Origin: Litoditis marina
Taxonomy: Eukaryota; Nematoda; Chromadorea; Rhabditida; Rhabditidae
Direction: 5' to 3'
Assembly: GCA_964036275.1 (NCBI GenBank)
Contig: OZ038434.1
Span: 40,013,279 to 40,077,278 of the forward strand
DNA: 64,000 bases
Translations under genes and position numbers: made by a program
Notes under the pieces: model-generated
The model's database searches: none
What the model saw: only the letters and a program-made list of their open reading frames with translations
Told to the model about the DNA's origin: nothing
In this document: piece by piece, positions 47,599 through 58,615 of the stretch
How the letters are laid out: every line of letters begins with the position of its first letter
How positions within the stretch are numbered: the stretch's first letter is position 1

Positions 47599-48077
47599 TA
47601 TGTTTCTCTATTAAGCTTTTTCTTTTCTCGTACTTTTTAGTCTGTGACAGATACACCGAGCGAATCAAGGTTATCCATCGTGTATAATGTACGTATCGCA
47701 CAAAATAAATGATACTATGTTGCCACATGTGCTTGCCGCCAACAAAAAGTATGGAGAAAACTCAACACTATACTCAAATAACAGTAATAATAATTGACAA
47801 TATCTTACTTGTGTTACATATAAGGTTGAGGTTAGATTCTATAACTGTATTGTAGTCTGGTGTTTAGCTTCTCCATGTCTTATCTAATGACAGGTAAATC
47901 ATCTGCTTCGATTGTAGTTCGATATTTGATCTTATTGTAGTTTGGTGTTCGGCTTCTCCATGTCCTATCTGCTGTGGGTCCATTTCTACCGATGGCTCTG
48001 TCTCACCAACTACTGTCTCGATATCACGGGGCCCATGATGATTGCAGTGCAAAAGGTGCCATTTCTCTCTATTTCTT

Positions 48078-48108
<31 letters not shown>

Positions 48109-51100
48109 CTCTATCTCTTTTTCTCTCTCTCTCTTTGTTTCCCCTCATATCATCATCTTTCTGTCTCGTACCCTTTTTATCTTCACTCCTTTCTTGTCTC
48201 CTGTTACTCTCTCTTTTCCCTCCTTCTTATCTCGCCAGTTCTATCCTTTTTTCTCTCTCTTGCCCTATCTCTCTCGTTCTCTCTTGTCTAATACTCTCGC
48301 TCTCTTTCCGATCACCACCCTCGCCTTCAATCTACACGATGGCCAGGGCCGAAACCCCGAAGATCTGTCCAAACTACAAAAGAAGGAGGCAATCACGTAA
48401 GTATTGATTAAAATAAGCCATGTCCCTCAAGTCGCATTCATGAACATTGCGTATAGTCTTTTTCATTTCTACTGAGACTCCTACAGTAGGAATAGAGAAC
48501 TTTCAATACGTTCAAATTACTCGATTGTTGTCGGGAAGGTCAACGATCGTGGCAAACGATTCTGTTACCATATATATCGCACATATATTGCATATTGCAA
48601 AAAATGTACCGAAATTTTTCCGACAGAGGTTGATTTCGCATCAGAAAACAGTTTATGGAAAAATTAATGTGTACTGAAAGATTCTCAGTAGGAATGGTGT
48701 TGACTGTATCCAAACCTGCGTCACCAAACCCTATTTCTCTGCTACATCCCGTGGGGATACGAGTGTCGTGAAATAGTGGGCAAAGTGAGAGGCGCAGGAT
48801 GGGGTGTAGGTACCGCGATGCTTTAGTTTACCTACTCAGAAGATGAACGGAATGTGTCAGTGAGTGACCAAATCTTGTAGTTTGATCTCAATACACGCCA
48901 TAGTTCTCGATTTCGACTGGAGTCCGACGTGAACTACAAACAAGGCGGATAGTGTAAACATACTCCCTATAAACTTACTTTGGGAATAGCAAACGATATA
49001 TGCACATCCTGTACATCAACTTTTATGATGTCTAAGGCCACTTTCAGACTTTTTACGTCGAAGTTTAACGCTGGCGTTGAGAGTGAGAAAATATGCGTAT
49101 ATATTCACGCTGGCGTTAAACGTCGACGTAAAAAGTATGAAAGCGGCCTGAAAAACACAATTTTAGCCACTTTCCTTTTCAGAGAAGTACCGTCGTTGCT
49201 GGACTACTTGTCGTTCCTACTAAACTTTCAGGTGGGTCACAGGATGATCAGTTCTACTAGAGTATAGTAATACATCTTATTATACGTTCTGTCGATCATA
49301 TTATATACCAAATTATGCATTATGAAGTATATAAGGTTGTTTATGATAATATTTTCTGTCCAGACTATGATGGCTGGCCCGAGCAACTCGTACGCCGACT
49401 ACTCCTCTTTCCTCGACGGAACCCATGTGAAGCCGAATAAGAATGGAGAGGTATAGATAGTCTTCGTCAATCCAACGTGAACTGTATATACTGTTGGTAA
49501 ATTGCACAGTCACGTAAAACATATGAAACACAGCAGAACTCAGAGAGGTACAATGACAAAGTGCACGATTTAGTGTGCTATTTTTCACCATGGTAAAATT
49601 TTTTGAATCACCAACTACTGTTTCGAGTGTTTGTTAATTATCGTTAAAACATATTTAAAAAACCTTGGTTCTCTAAAAACATATTCTAGCAAATTTCATT
49701 TGCACGCTGAAATAATATTTTTAACATAACATTAAATTTTTTTCAGATGCCGGACCCGACCGAGCCATCGCAACGTAAATTGATGGAAGCCATGTTCTAT
49801 TTCGTGATCGTGGCCTCCCTTGGCTCAGTCTACAAACCAGAACACTTACTCACACAAGAGTGGGTATAGTCTCTATCATTCCAACGTCTAGTCCAAGTAC
49901 AGGTTTATAGAACAGTTTCTAATCATCTAAGCCCGATCAATTGGGGGAGAACGGTGTAGAATCGTATTGTTAACCACCTAGCGAGCTTGTCACTGCTTCA
50001 AAACGCGTTGTTCCTAGTGGTTCCTGAATAAGTTGTTGCTCACTCGAAACCCGAAATCTATCAGTGACACAATATGCTAACTATGCAATAGATATGTAGA
50101 TAGTGGAATGAATAGATTTATGCGCCAATCAACATAGTTCGTTTCACCAATCGATGACTTTCTACAGTAATCTTTCGAAAATTCAAACGAATTTATCTAG
50201 TCAACAAACAGAATCTAAGATTCACTGTTTTGTATGCTCGTAGTAACCAGGGTGGAAAACGAAATCACAAAGTTTAAACTATGTACAACACCTACAAGAT
50301 ATGATAAATTCACTTGAAAGTTTCATAATCTTACTGTAGAGGGCTATTGTTTCGTGAAACAGACTATACGCCTTGCGGTTGTTAGATGTAGTACTCCGAA
50401 AATATGAATGAAATTATGGAATTGAGGGTGTAGTGCTTTACTATACACTTTCTTCCATCGTTGTATTTTTCCTCTCTCCTGATTGTGATCTTTCATTCAG
50501 ATATCTCGATCTCCCGTTGTACGAGTGGTGTTTTTGGTGGTATGTCACCTTGATGTTTCTCCGATGTAACTACTACTTCACGTGGACTTTCGGTTTGTTT
50601 TCTTGCGTAAGATACTCCAAACGAACTTAAAGTAGGACGACTATGTGGACCAATCCCGACGCTGCGGTTTTCGAACTGCAATTGAAAAATGTGTTGCATT
50701 TTAAAGAACCGAAGTGTTGGAATTACTCTGAAAAACCGCTGCAACTTAAAATACCTGACTCGCCAGTTTTGCAACTTAAAATACCGGGGTCAGCCAAATG
50801 TCGCCGGTACTGTTTGAAATTCATAAGGAGATGCAGGCTAATTCGACACCAGTATTTAAGCCTGCATCTTCTCCGGTATTTTAAGATTTTAAGCTGCCAG
50901 CGTTTCACAGTAGTCCACATAATCGTCCTTCTTTAATGATAGATTATGAAAGACGTGACTTGTTCAGAGATCTGATTACTCCCACTAGAAATGAAATATT
51001 TGCTTAACCATTGAGAATTTTTTTGATCTAGTTGGACTTCTATGATGGGCGCTGTGCAAATAATATAGTCTTTTGAGTGTTGGTAATTTTTACAAATCGT

Positions 51101-54100
51101 TGTTTGTTCTGTAGACTTGCGAGAAATCGGTTGAAAATATTTGCTCTCAAGTACATGAGTCCTACACGAAATCTACCCCACTTTTTTAGTGTAATCCTAG
51201 GATAAATTGCACAATTGGAAAAATTTCTTCATTTTCTCCTATAGGGAACGAACCATTATTAAACTACGAACACATCCCGACGTATAATTTGCACAGTCAC
51301 GTAAAACATGTTGGACACAGCAGAACTCAGAAACGTGCCAAGAAATGCACGATGACACAGGGGAATGCTGACCTAACGTGACTCTTTAGTTTTCTTCTAG
51401 TATAGACTTGTTGTGAAACTCTTAACAAATCTTATTCGCTTATCCAGCGATGATTGTAGTCTGATACAGCTGCCTTCCGGACGAAATTTGTGAGGAATGG
51501 GGTGTATCGACATCAAACTGCAACGATGATTCGTTCATTCCATATATTTTTCCAGCTGATTCGGTTTGCAACATGTCCGGCTTTGGCTTCTCCGGTTACT
51601 CGAAATATGGGGAAGCTCAATGGGAGCTGTGCACCAATGTGAAACCGGTTCAGGTTGAGGTTCGTTCAGGAGGAAAAACAGAATCACGTTTTACAACCCT
51701 CCTCCTCTTTTATGATACCATCACCCCCCAGTTGTTTTGTTTTCGAGAACAATTCGAAAGACATTTTAATAAAATTTATGGAATCAATAAATAACATGAA
51801 AATCAAAACAATCAGTATAGAGAAAAACAAATACAACAATTTGCAAGTATGCTATACGAAAAAGACCATTCGAATATGTCGAATATCGAATATAATAATG
51901 CCACAAAATGTTCAACTTTATGGCTTGCCATGGGCAGCAGATTCTCAGATCCACGTGCGCCCCACGTGCGTGAGGAATATTTGACACACATCCACATCAA
52001 CATCAACGAGATCACATTGATATACGAAAAGATAAATCCACAGACAAAGTAACAGATTATTAAAGTAACAGACATTGGTTGTGGTTTCTGAACTAACCAT
52101 TTTGAACTGAACCCACCAGAATCATCGAAAGATTAGTGAAACTTGTGTTTCCAATATGTATTCATAGCTAACTTTCTGGGTTGCCATAACATTATGTCTG
52201 TTCTGTGCATTTGTTAGTCAACAATTGTTGTGTGATTGTTAAGTTGTCGGCTTGCTCTGCGGTTCGCCTGCTCTGTTACTGTAGATTTTACTTTAATATC
52301 GATTAACAACCCTATTGATAGTAAAACAGTTACGCAATCGGTTACTATCATTTTCGGTTATTTTAGAGGTTGACCGACCACCCGAAGTTTTCATAAATGT
52401 CATCATGATTTTCGAATTTTCAGACCTCGCTCAATATGAAGGAAACGTTGGAAGTGTGGAACATTCGCACTGTCGAGTGGTTGCGGAGAGTGGCCTACGA
52501 TAGAACCCCCGAAACGTGAGTTCCTTTTTAGGGAAGGCGCACAATATAAAATGTAGTTTGGTGCCGAGAATTAGCGAAACCCCAACTACAAACACAGTAG
52601 AATGCAGCAACAAGAATAGAGGTTCCGGTTTAAAGGAACCAAATTAGTGGTTTTGGTTTGGTCCGCGGTACCAGTCTGCATTAGCTGGTGATAACCTCAC
52701 GAGCTATATCTCTCGCCGGTTAGAGAACACTGCCGCATACGAGATAACACGTGAAACACGGGGGTATCATTATCATGAGGTGCTGACCAACTAGCCAATT
52801 GTAACGAGAAACAAATTCAATATTCAAAGTTGTAGTTTAATCGACCGTCAGCAGAATTCTCGAGATAAACTAGCGAGAATCAAACTACGAACACAGTCGA
52901 ATGTAGTAACAAGAATAGGGTCGCCGTGCTGCGTGCTCTTCCTCCAGAGTACGTATGCTAGAAGATCCCGGCACCTTCATCCCCTGCTGCGTATCTCGCT
53001 CTGCCTCACTATTTCTCGTCTCTTACATCCCGGCGGGATGTCAGAGCAGAGAAATAGCGTATGTTTGCGGAGACGCAGAATGGAATGCAAGGGCGGGATC
53101 TTCTAGCATTCGTACTCAGTTTAAACTCATTATCTTCAACTCATTCAGACACCGTATCCCCATAACCTGCGCTGTTTCTAAATACCGTACCTACACAGTG
53201 TATATTCTAGCTTCCGTGTCACCATACACAGCGCATAATCTAGCTACCGTATCCTGACACAGCGTAAAATTCAGATACCGTACCGTCGCGACCTACTTGT
53301 TGTCCGCAGTTTGGCATGGGGTATCAGTCGGTTACTATATCTGTTTCTCCGCCTGTGCCCTCTTCACTCTCACTGGTGCTAAGGTATAGTCTCTCTCTTT
53401 CTTTGCCTTTTTCTATCTCTATATAGTCTTTTTCATTCCTACTGAGACTCCTACAGTAAGATTACGAAACTTCCAAGCCGTTTTTCTCACTTACTAATGA
53501 TTGAAAAAGTGGCAAATTTTCGCACCTCCTTCTCGTTCTCGGGTACAGTGAATATACGGGAGGGTTTTTAATGAACTAAATGTTCTGCTACACAACAGCT
53601 TTGGGAAAGTTTCTAGGGTTACTGTAGGAGTCTTAGTAGAAATGGTATAAACTATATCTCTTTCTGTTTTCTCATCCTCTCACTCATTCGCTACCTCTCC
53701 TACTGTTTTTCATGCACTTACTACCTATATCATTCTGTCTGTATCTTTCCCTTTTTTCTCACTCTTTTTTTTTCTTCTTTATCGGTTTCTCTCTCGCTTT
53801 TTTCTTCACTCTCTGCATCTCTTTTCTTTTCTCTCTCTCTCTTTTCCTCTTTCTCTCTCACTTTCTCTCTCTCTCTGTCTCTTATTCTGTCTAATCTTTG
53901 AGTTCCAGATTCGACGCAGTGTGAGGTGGCGATTCACCAAGGACGCCAACTCGAAAATGGCATACGATGTGTTCACGTGTTTCTGGTCAAGAGTAAGTAT
54001 TCAAACTAGTCGATATTGAACAAACTGTACAGTTTTAGTCAGTGTGACACTAATATGTTATAGAATAGAATTGAATAGAATAATTTATTGAAATCGTAAG

Positions 54101-56750
54101 TGAGTTCAAAAGTGTGAATACGAAATAAATGCAAAACCATTCGAAAGTCCCGTGCGAAATGGTTGTTGCGAAAGAATGCGAAACACTTGAATCCCTCCCA
54201 CATTGATACTGTAACGTTGGTATTGAGCACATTGCCGGCCAAAATAACTGGAATACATATGAATACGCAAGTTACAACAGACCTGATACACTAATCAAAA
54301 GGTAATGGAATTTGAAGTAGCTCAGAAATGTTAACATTTTTTAGGTGTTTACCAAAAGGTTTTGGAAAGAAAAAGTTATATTTTTGTATTGGAAAACTAG
54401 ACGACAACAGAAAAGAAAGCCACTCTTACAAACTCATAAATCGACCGTTTTCAATTTTACAAATATTTAATTCTTCGAATATAATTACAAACAAATACAA
54501 ATTTAATAAATTTCCAGCTGGCCGTCGCCTATGCCGGACTTCCGTTCGTTCTCATGAACTGGGGACCATCTATGTTCGTACTCAGGTGAGAGATTCCAGT
54601 GAATAAAGTTTACAAGATTTTAGTTAACTCCTCGTAAGAAAGAATATGGGAAGTTTTCATGAGGTTGGAGGAAGTAACACGCTGCTTCATCTCGAAATTT
54701 CAACTTCCTTATGCTGTTTCCCTAAGGTTAAAGAAGGACGATTATGTGGTCCAATCGCAACGCTTCAGTCCTTCAAAGGGACCGTACCTCTAAAATGTGC
54801 AATGTAGGTAACTTTTTGAAAATGAAAAAAGTCATTTATTCTGTTTTAAGATGAAAGCTCATACCTTACGTACAGAAAGTTCAAAAATCACATTATTGCA
54901 GAGCAAAATAAAAGCCAACATTATTTGGGTTACTGTAATGCAGCAATCCTTAATCTATCACTGCTTTGTAGTTTTCAAGATATTCACAAATTTTTCTTCA
55001 CGGAGTTCATATTGGTAATTTTGGTCATGTTCTGAATATAGTTTTGTAATTTTATGGACGTTTTGAAAATTTTGTACGTAGGTGAACTCGGCGGTGTATG
55101 TACGTGCGCGTGGTCGCGCCACATTTTTGAGAACACGGAGCAAGACAGGAAGTTGACACCTATCTGAATGATTTTGGGTTTTTAATGTGAACAATATCGA
55201 CTAATCGGCTCAAACCTCCTAATTAAAGAGGAACGGTCCCTTTAAACTACAATACATTTTTCAATTGCAATCGCGTCGCAGCTAGCCTCCTCCCAGCTCT
55301 AAAAGAAAGACACAAAAACAACTTAAAGAAGTACGATTGTGTGCTCCAATCGCAATGCTTCAGTCCTTTAAACTGCAATACATTTTTCAATTGCAGTTTA
55401 AAAGACCGTTGACACGGGATCGGTCAACATAGTTGTCCTATTTTGAAGTTAACTGACTAGTTTGAATAGGTCATTTGAAACAACTACATCGTATACCGTC
55501 TATTAGTGTTCAATACAAAAGACATCAGATAATCAATGGTGCAGTATTCTTAACCCTTTTGTTTTTTTCAATACGAATTTGTAAACAAATGTTTTTCATA
55601 GAAGTCGAACCTGTTTTGAACAGTTCTTTCACGAACCGCAACCAACAAAAACAAGCATTCAGAGAATCGGGGTCAAAACAATTTTTGAGTCATCTTTTAC
55701 TGAGCACATTTATATAACTATAACATCCAAAACGTCCGAGTGACACAATATATTTTGTCCAAATAACTAACCTAATATATTCAGAGAACTCCTATCCTTT
55801 TCAACAAATCTAAAAACAAAACTTTATGAAAAAGACAGGCTGTAACTTCATTGGCTTGCGGTCATTTTCTCACTGAGAATGGCTCAGAAATATTTTGCGC
55901 TTATTTTCCGCTGATTGCCAGCGACATGTTTAGGATGATAAACCTCCCCTTTTTAGCCGCGTCTTCTTCCTCGGCCACGTGCTGGCAGCCTTCTGCTACT
56001 TCGTCGTCCCCATGTACTTTCCGCCCCAACGTAGCCCCGACGGTGTCACCACCACGGACACATCTGAAATTACGCGCAGGTATTCAAGTTTAGGACTTTA
56101 CTATTTTTCGTTTGTTCATGTATGCTCAAAGAATGTGGCATTCGCTCATCGAAGAAAGAGGAAAACACGAGGTGAAGAAAAGAAATAGGATTGAAGGATT
56201 GAAAGGAACGAACTAAGAGTCAAGATGAAACAAGTAGTGTTCAAGATGAGCAGGATGGAGAGCTGAATTAGGTACCCTGCGGTAGCTAAACAACGTTGCA
56301 CGCGCCAAAACAGACCACCGCGAGTCAGCCGTAGCGGATTAAGTTTGTCAGTTTGAATAAAAAGGTATATATCAGTTTCTCTGGAGTAGCCCTTCCATAC
56401 TAACCTTATTTTCCGCCTCCCTCCCCCCTTTTCAGCTTCGTTTTGATTATTCAACACTGTAAAATTTCATATCGAAGGAGCGCGTCAGAGAAAACTGTTC
56501 TTTTTCCTTTTTCTCAAATTATCCAATTTCATTTATTGGAGAGCTGTATCTATCAATGTGGAAAATGTGTTCAGTCGCAAACAAATCATTAATATATTCA
56601 TTCAGGTCGGAGAAAACTCGTCGCAGCGCGACGAAAACCTGCCACAACGCGACGGAAACTTGCCGCAGCACGACGGAAACCCGCCGCAGCGACGTCGCCA
56701 CCACGCTGACCGATGCGCCGACACAACGCTCCGAGATAAGAAAGTTGTAG
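46046..56750 (+). CDS. MBOAT1/2-type lysophospholipid acyltransferase, 17 exons
   Basis: Exons 46046-46126, 46531-46617, 47101-47159, 47445-47522, 47941-48055, 48311-48396, 49183-49231, 49364-49450, 49747-49859, 50501-50592, 51556-51659, 52424-52515, 53275-53383, 53909-53992, 54518-54585, 55957-56079 and 56606-56750 join in phase to 523 residues. These are multipass ER enzymes that re-acylate lysophospholipids. Signatures seen: LDITGPMMIAVQK, TTLAFNLHDG, EVPSLLDYLSFLLNF, MAGPSNSYADY, WNIRTVEWL with the conserved Asn (about 330), and LLSAVWHGVSVGYY with the catalytic His (about 362). These match MBOAT1/2 better than LPCAT3 or MBOAT7. The ATG follows a TTTTCTCCAG acceptor (likely trans-splicing). 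The intron 5 acceptor is CG, not AG. The tail carries four 7-residue repeats. AATAAA lies at 56782. Confidence 0.9.
46340..46405. mobile_element. TTGTAGTTTGATC hairpin element in MBOAT intron 1
   Basis: AGTTTGTAGTTTGAACCCG at the left and GTGATCAAACTACACGAAC at the right. It ends just before the copied exon 2 boundary at 46412. Confidence 0.8.
46412..46452 (+). repeat. Intronic copy of the MBOAT exon 2 acceptor boundary
   Basis: ATCGATTTAGGTGAGCTTCG, then TGCTGAGTCTGTTTTCCTA, parallels the real boundary at 46519-46559 (CGATTTGTTCAGGTGAACTT, then CGTGCTGTGTCTGTTCTCC). The copy retains an AG acceptor (TTTAG). It is separated from the original by an AT-rich (TAATAATA)n stretch. Confidence 0.8.
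47540..47600 (+). repeat. CT microsatellite
   Basis: A nearly pure (CT)n tract in MBOAT intron 4. Similar pyrimidine tracts lie in intron 5 (48060-48130) and intron 13 (53750-53890). Confidence 0.9.
47850..47884 (+). repeat. Intronic copy of the MBOAT exon 5 acceptor boundary
   Basis: TTGTAGTCTGGTGTTTAGCT, then TCTCCATGTCTTATCT, matches the true boundary at 47935-47970 (TTGTAGTTTGGTGTTCGGCT, then TCTCCATGTCCTATCT). It retains the TAG acceptor. A GATTGTAGTTCGATATTTGA segment related to the hairpin family lies between the two. Confidence 0.85.
48056..48310 (+). other. In-frame, stop-free MBOAT intron 5 with CG end
   Basis: This 255-nt pyrimidine-rich stretch separates ...MMIAVQK from ITTLAFNLHDG, which are contiguous in MBOAT relatives. 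It begins GTGCCA but ends TTTCCG, not AG. It contains no stop in the reading frame, and an internal CGCCAG acceptor at 48233-48238 would give a 24-residue in-frame insertion. Confidence 0.75.
48452..48709. mobile_element. TIR element (TATAGTCTTTTTCATT family), copy 1
   Basis: The left end TATAGTCTTTTTCATTTCTA with ACTGAGACTCCTACAGTAGG faces the right end ATTCTCAGTAGGAATGGTGT then TGACTGTA. Copies at 53423-53656 and 57965-58187 have the same termini, and all end in TA. It lies in MBOAT intron 6. No coding capacity. Confidence 0.85.
48874..48945. mobile_element. TTGTAGTTTGATC hairpin element
   Basis: CTTGTAGTTTGATCTCAATA faces GACGTGAACTACAAACAAGG in MBOAT intron 6. Confidence 0.75.
49034..49158. 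mobile_element. Long-armed palindromic MITE, copy 1
   Basis: AGGCCACTTTCAGACTTTTT followed by ACGTCGAAGTTTAACG forms one arm. CGTTAAACGTCGACGTAAAA followed by AGTATGAAAGCGGCCT forms the other. Each arm is about 50 bp. It lies in MBOAT intron 6. A second member begins at 63911 and runs off the window end. Confidence 0.85.
50628..50935. mobile_element. TIR element, GGACGATTATGTGG family, copy 2
   Basis: AGTAGGACGACTATGTGGAC at the left and GTCCACATAATCGTCCTTCT at the right. Internally it contains a direct repeat (CAACTTAAAATACC twice) and an inner palindrome (AGATGCAGGC...GCCTGCATCT). It lies in MBOAT intron 10. Confidence 0.8.
52550..52598. mobile_element. Short hairpin element beside MBOAT exon 12
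   Basis: AATGTAGTTTGGTGCCGAGA faces ACCCCAACTACAAACACAG 35 bp after the exon 12 donor. A fuller member (GTTGTAGTTTAATCGACC ... GAATCAAACTACGAACACAG) lies at 52826-52894. Confidence 0.7.
52945..53125. mobile_element. TIR element (TACGNATGCTA family), copy 2
   Basis: AGAGTACGTATGCTAGAAGA then TCCCGGCACCTTCATCCC faces AAGGGCGGGATCTTCTAGCA then TTCGTACTC. The inner CATCCCGGCGGGATGT is itself palindromic. It is about 80-90% alike to 14972-15150 by eye. It lies in MBOAT intron 12. Confidence 0.9.
53185..53285 (+). repeat. Tandem copies of the MBOAT exon 13 acceptor boundary
   Basis: Four consecutive units of roughly 30-40 bp each contain TA(C/G)CNTACCGTA-like sequence after an AG or TAGC: AAATACCGTACC, TAGCTTCCGTGTC, TAGCTACCGTATC and the real TTCAG/ATACCGTACCG at 53275. 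The spacer ACACAGCG(T/C)A(T)AA recurs between units. Confidence 0.65.
53423..53656. mobile_element. TIR element (TATAGTCTTTTTCATT family), copy 2
   Basis: ATAGTCTTTTTCATTCCTAC at the left and GGAGTCTTAGTAGAAATGGT ending ACTATA at the right, in MBOAT intron 13. Confidence 0.85.
54731..55440. mobile_element. Two GGACGATTATGTGG-family copies, the first split by a nested TIR element
   Basis: The first copy starts AAGAAGGACGATTATGTGGT at 54731 and is interrupted after CTTCAGTCCTT. The insert 54775-55243 has its own inverted ends (AAAGGGACCGTACCTCTAAA and AGAGGAACGGTCCCTTT). The host copy resumes with AAACTACAATACATTTTTCA. A second copy follows at about 55322-55440. All lie in MBOAT intron 15. Confidence 0.75.
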
Positions 56751-57918
56751 TTTGGTCAACACAACAACCTTGATCTACTGAAATAAATGACGTCAGAGCA
56801 ATTTTGTTGGGAAATTACTAGTTTTATATCAGATTTTGCCTGTATTTCAGAAAAAATCTAGGAAAATTATAGTCACCCTCAGAAGTAACAAACATCATAC
56901 TATATCCTTTGTGAGCAATATTTCGTGAAAAGTATTGAAAATGTCTTTACCTCATGAAAAATGTTTGCATTTCCAATTATTTCACAGGTTTTCAACTTTT
57001 TGGTGAGAGTTTCAACTATCGAAAATTTAAAACCGGTTTTGTTCAATAAAGCACAGTGCTACACGCGATAATAATAAAACTTCATCGCGGTTAGGATTAA
57101 TTGCTAGACCTGAATATTCAAACGTATTTAAACTTGTTTCACCTCAATCAGTTTTTTTTTGGAAAAAGTTGTAGGCTAGACATCCTTCTCGGTTCTTTGT
57201 CGCTAACACGATTACAAATTCTTATCAGGCGCAAACACAATCTCTCTTCCGCAGTAAAAAATACGATAGGGCCACTCAGAATACAGCTCTCCTAAAAATG
57301 ACTTTTCAAGTGAACAATGTACTTTGTACTTTGATGTTTGCATATTCACCCCGCTGCTAGCAGCGATTATGCTGAGCAACAATAGTTCCCTCAGCCACAA
57401 AACTTAAATTGGCATAATTTAGTTGCCTATACGCTACACATTTCTCTACATACAGCAATGTTTCTACATTAGAGTAACCATTTTCTATAATCTGAAATGC
57501 ACGAAAAATTTTGAAGCTGAAAAAAAAAACTAACTAAACGTGCTCCAATAGGCCTTTAACGACCTTCCGAGTTTGCAATGAGAAACAATCGCTAATATTG
57601 ATTGAATAAATATCCGCACATGACCGGTACACTGTGACTGTGACGCAATCCAGTGAATACTGGGAGTTGTCTAAATTTCGCCAAGTTTTTCGCTCCCGGT
57701 TTCCCGGGTATAACACTATCATCTCATCAAAAATTTGCATGCGAAGTTGATAAAAAAATACCACCTCAGCTATTTTCTGTCGACTAGCGGCATAATTCGC
57801 GAGAGTTGAAAGCAAAACAGGACTATACTGAACTTATCGGTCATTCGGCTGTGTTTTCAGGTATTGACACTACATAAGGTATACGGTTCGCTAATTGGTA
57901 TCGGTTGTCCGATCCCAA

Positions 57919-58213
57919 TGTGTTTGTAGTTTGATCTCGTGGATTTTGTTCAAAACTCATATGTTATAGTCTTTTCCATTCCTACTGAGACTCCTTAAGT
58001 AGGATTTCGAAACTTCCAAAAGAGAGAGAAGAAAGAGAAGTTGAGGATTCTCATTTCTCATTCTCCTTCGCAGGTAGAGTAAATATACGAGAGAATTCTT
58101 CCTGAACTACATTTCCAGCTTAACAACAACCTTCGGAAAGTTTGTAAGGTTACTGTAGGAGTGTCAGTAGGAATGGTGGGAGCTATATGACCTGCAGCGA
58201 GACCAAACTACAA
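57919..58213. mobile_element. TTGTAGTTTGATC hairpin split by a TATAGTC-family element
   Basis: TGTGTTTGTAGTTTGATCTC at 57919 and GAGACCAAACTACAA at 58199-58213 are the two arms of a hairpin element. Between them lies copy 3 of the TATAGTCTTTTTCATT family (57965-58187), bordered by TA on both sides. Insertion order is therefore clear: hairpin first, TIR element second. Confidence 0.85.
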
Positions 58214-58539
58214 ATGAAATTCTGTCGTTCTCTATAGTTTGTGCTTTGTCCCAGTCCGCCGCCTATAAATTGGAATGATTCCAACTAATCTATCAAACTG
58301 TTTCCTATCGTGGGTGATAATCTCGATTCTCTCGTCGCAAGGTCGTATCCGCCCCGCGCACTTCGAATCTCACTTTTATAGTTCGCGTCAATACTAGAAG
58401 TACATCGAATAGTCACGTGAAGTTAGCATTCCAATGAGGAATCGTGCACTTTGTCATTGCACGTTTCTAAGTTCTGATGTGTTTAACATGTTTCACGTGA
58501 CTGTGTAACTGACTATCACGGTGAATGTTGCTCTGTGTT

Positions 58540-58615
58540 GCTGTGTTTGTAGTTTGATCTCCATGAATTCCGTTCACGATTCGTAGTTCATGGATTGTTT
58601 CAAGATCAAACAACA
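58540..58615. mobile_element. TTGTAGTTTGATC hairpin element
   Basis: TGTGTTTGTAGTTTGATCTC faces TTCAAGATCAAACAACAAC. Another member follows at about 59446-59512 (TGTTTGTAGTTTGATGCC ... GATAAAACTGCAAC). Confidence 0.75.

Noticed and set aside
47942..48400. Long pyrimidine-encoded ORFs at 47.9-48.4 kb and 53.7-53.9 kb as separate genes
   Set aside because: They are CT microsatellite translations overlapping MBOAT exons and introns; the in-frame aspect is reported as a finding instead.
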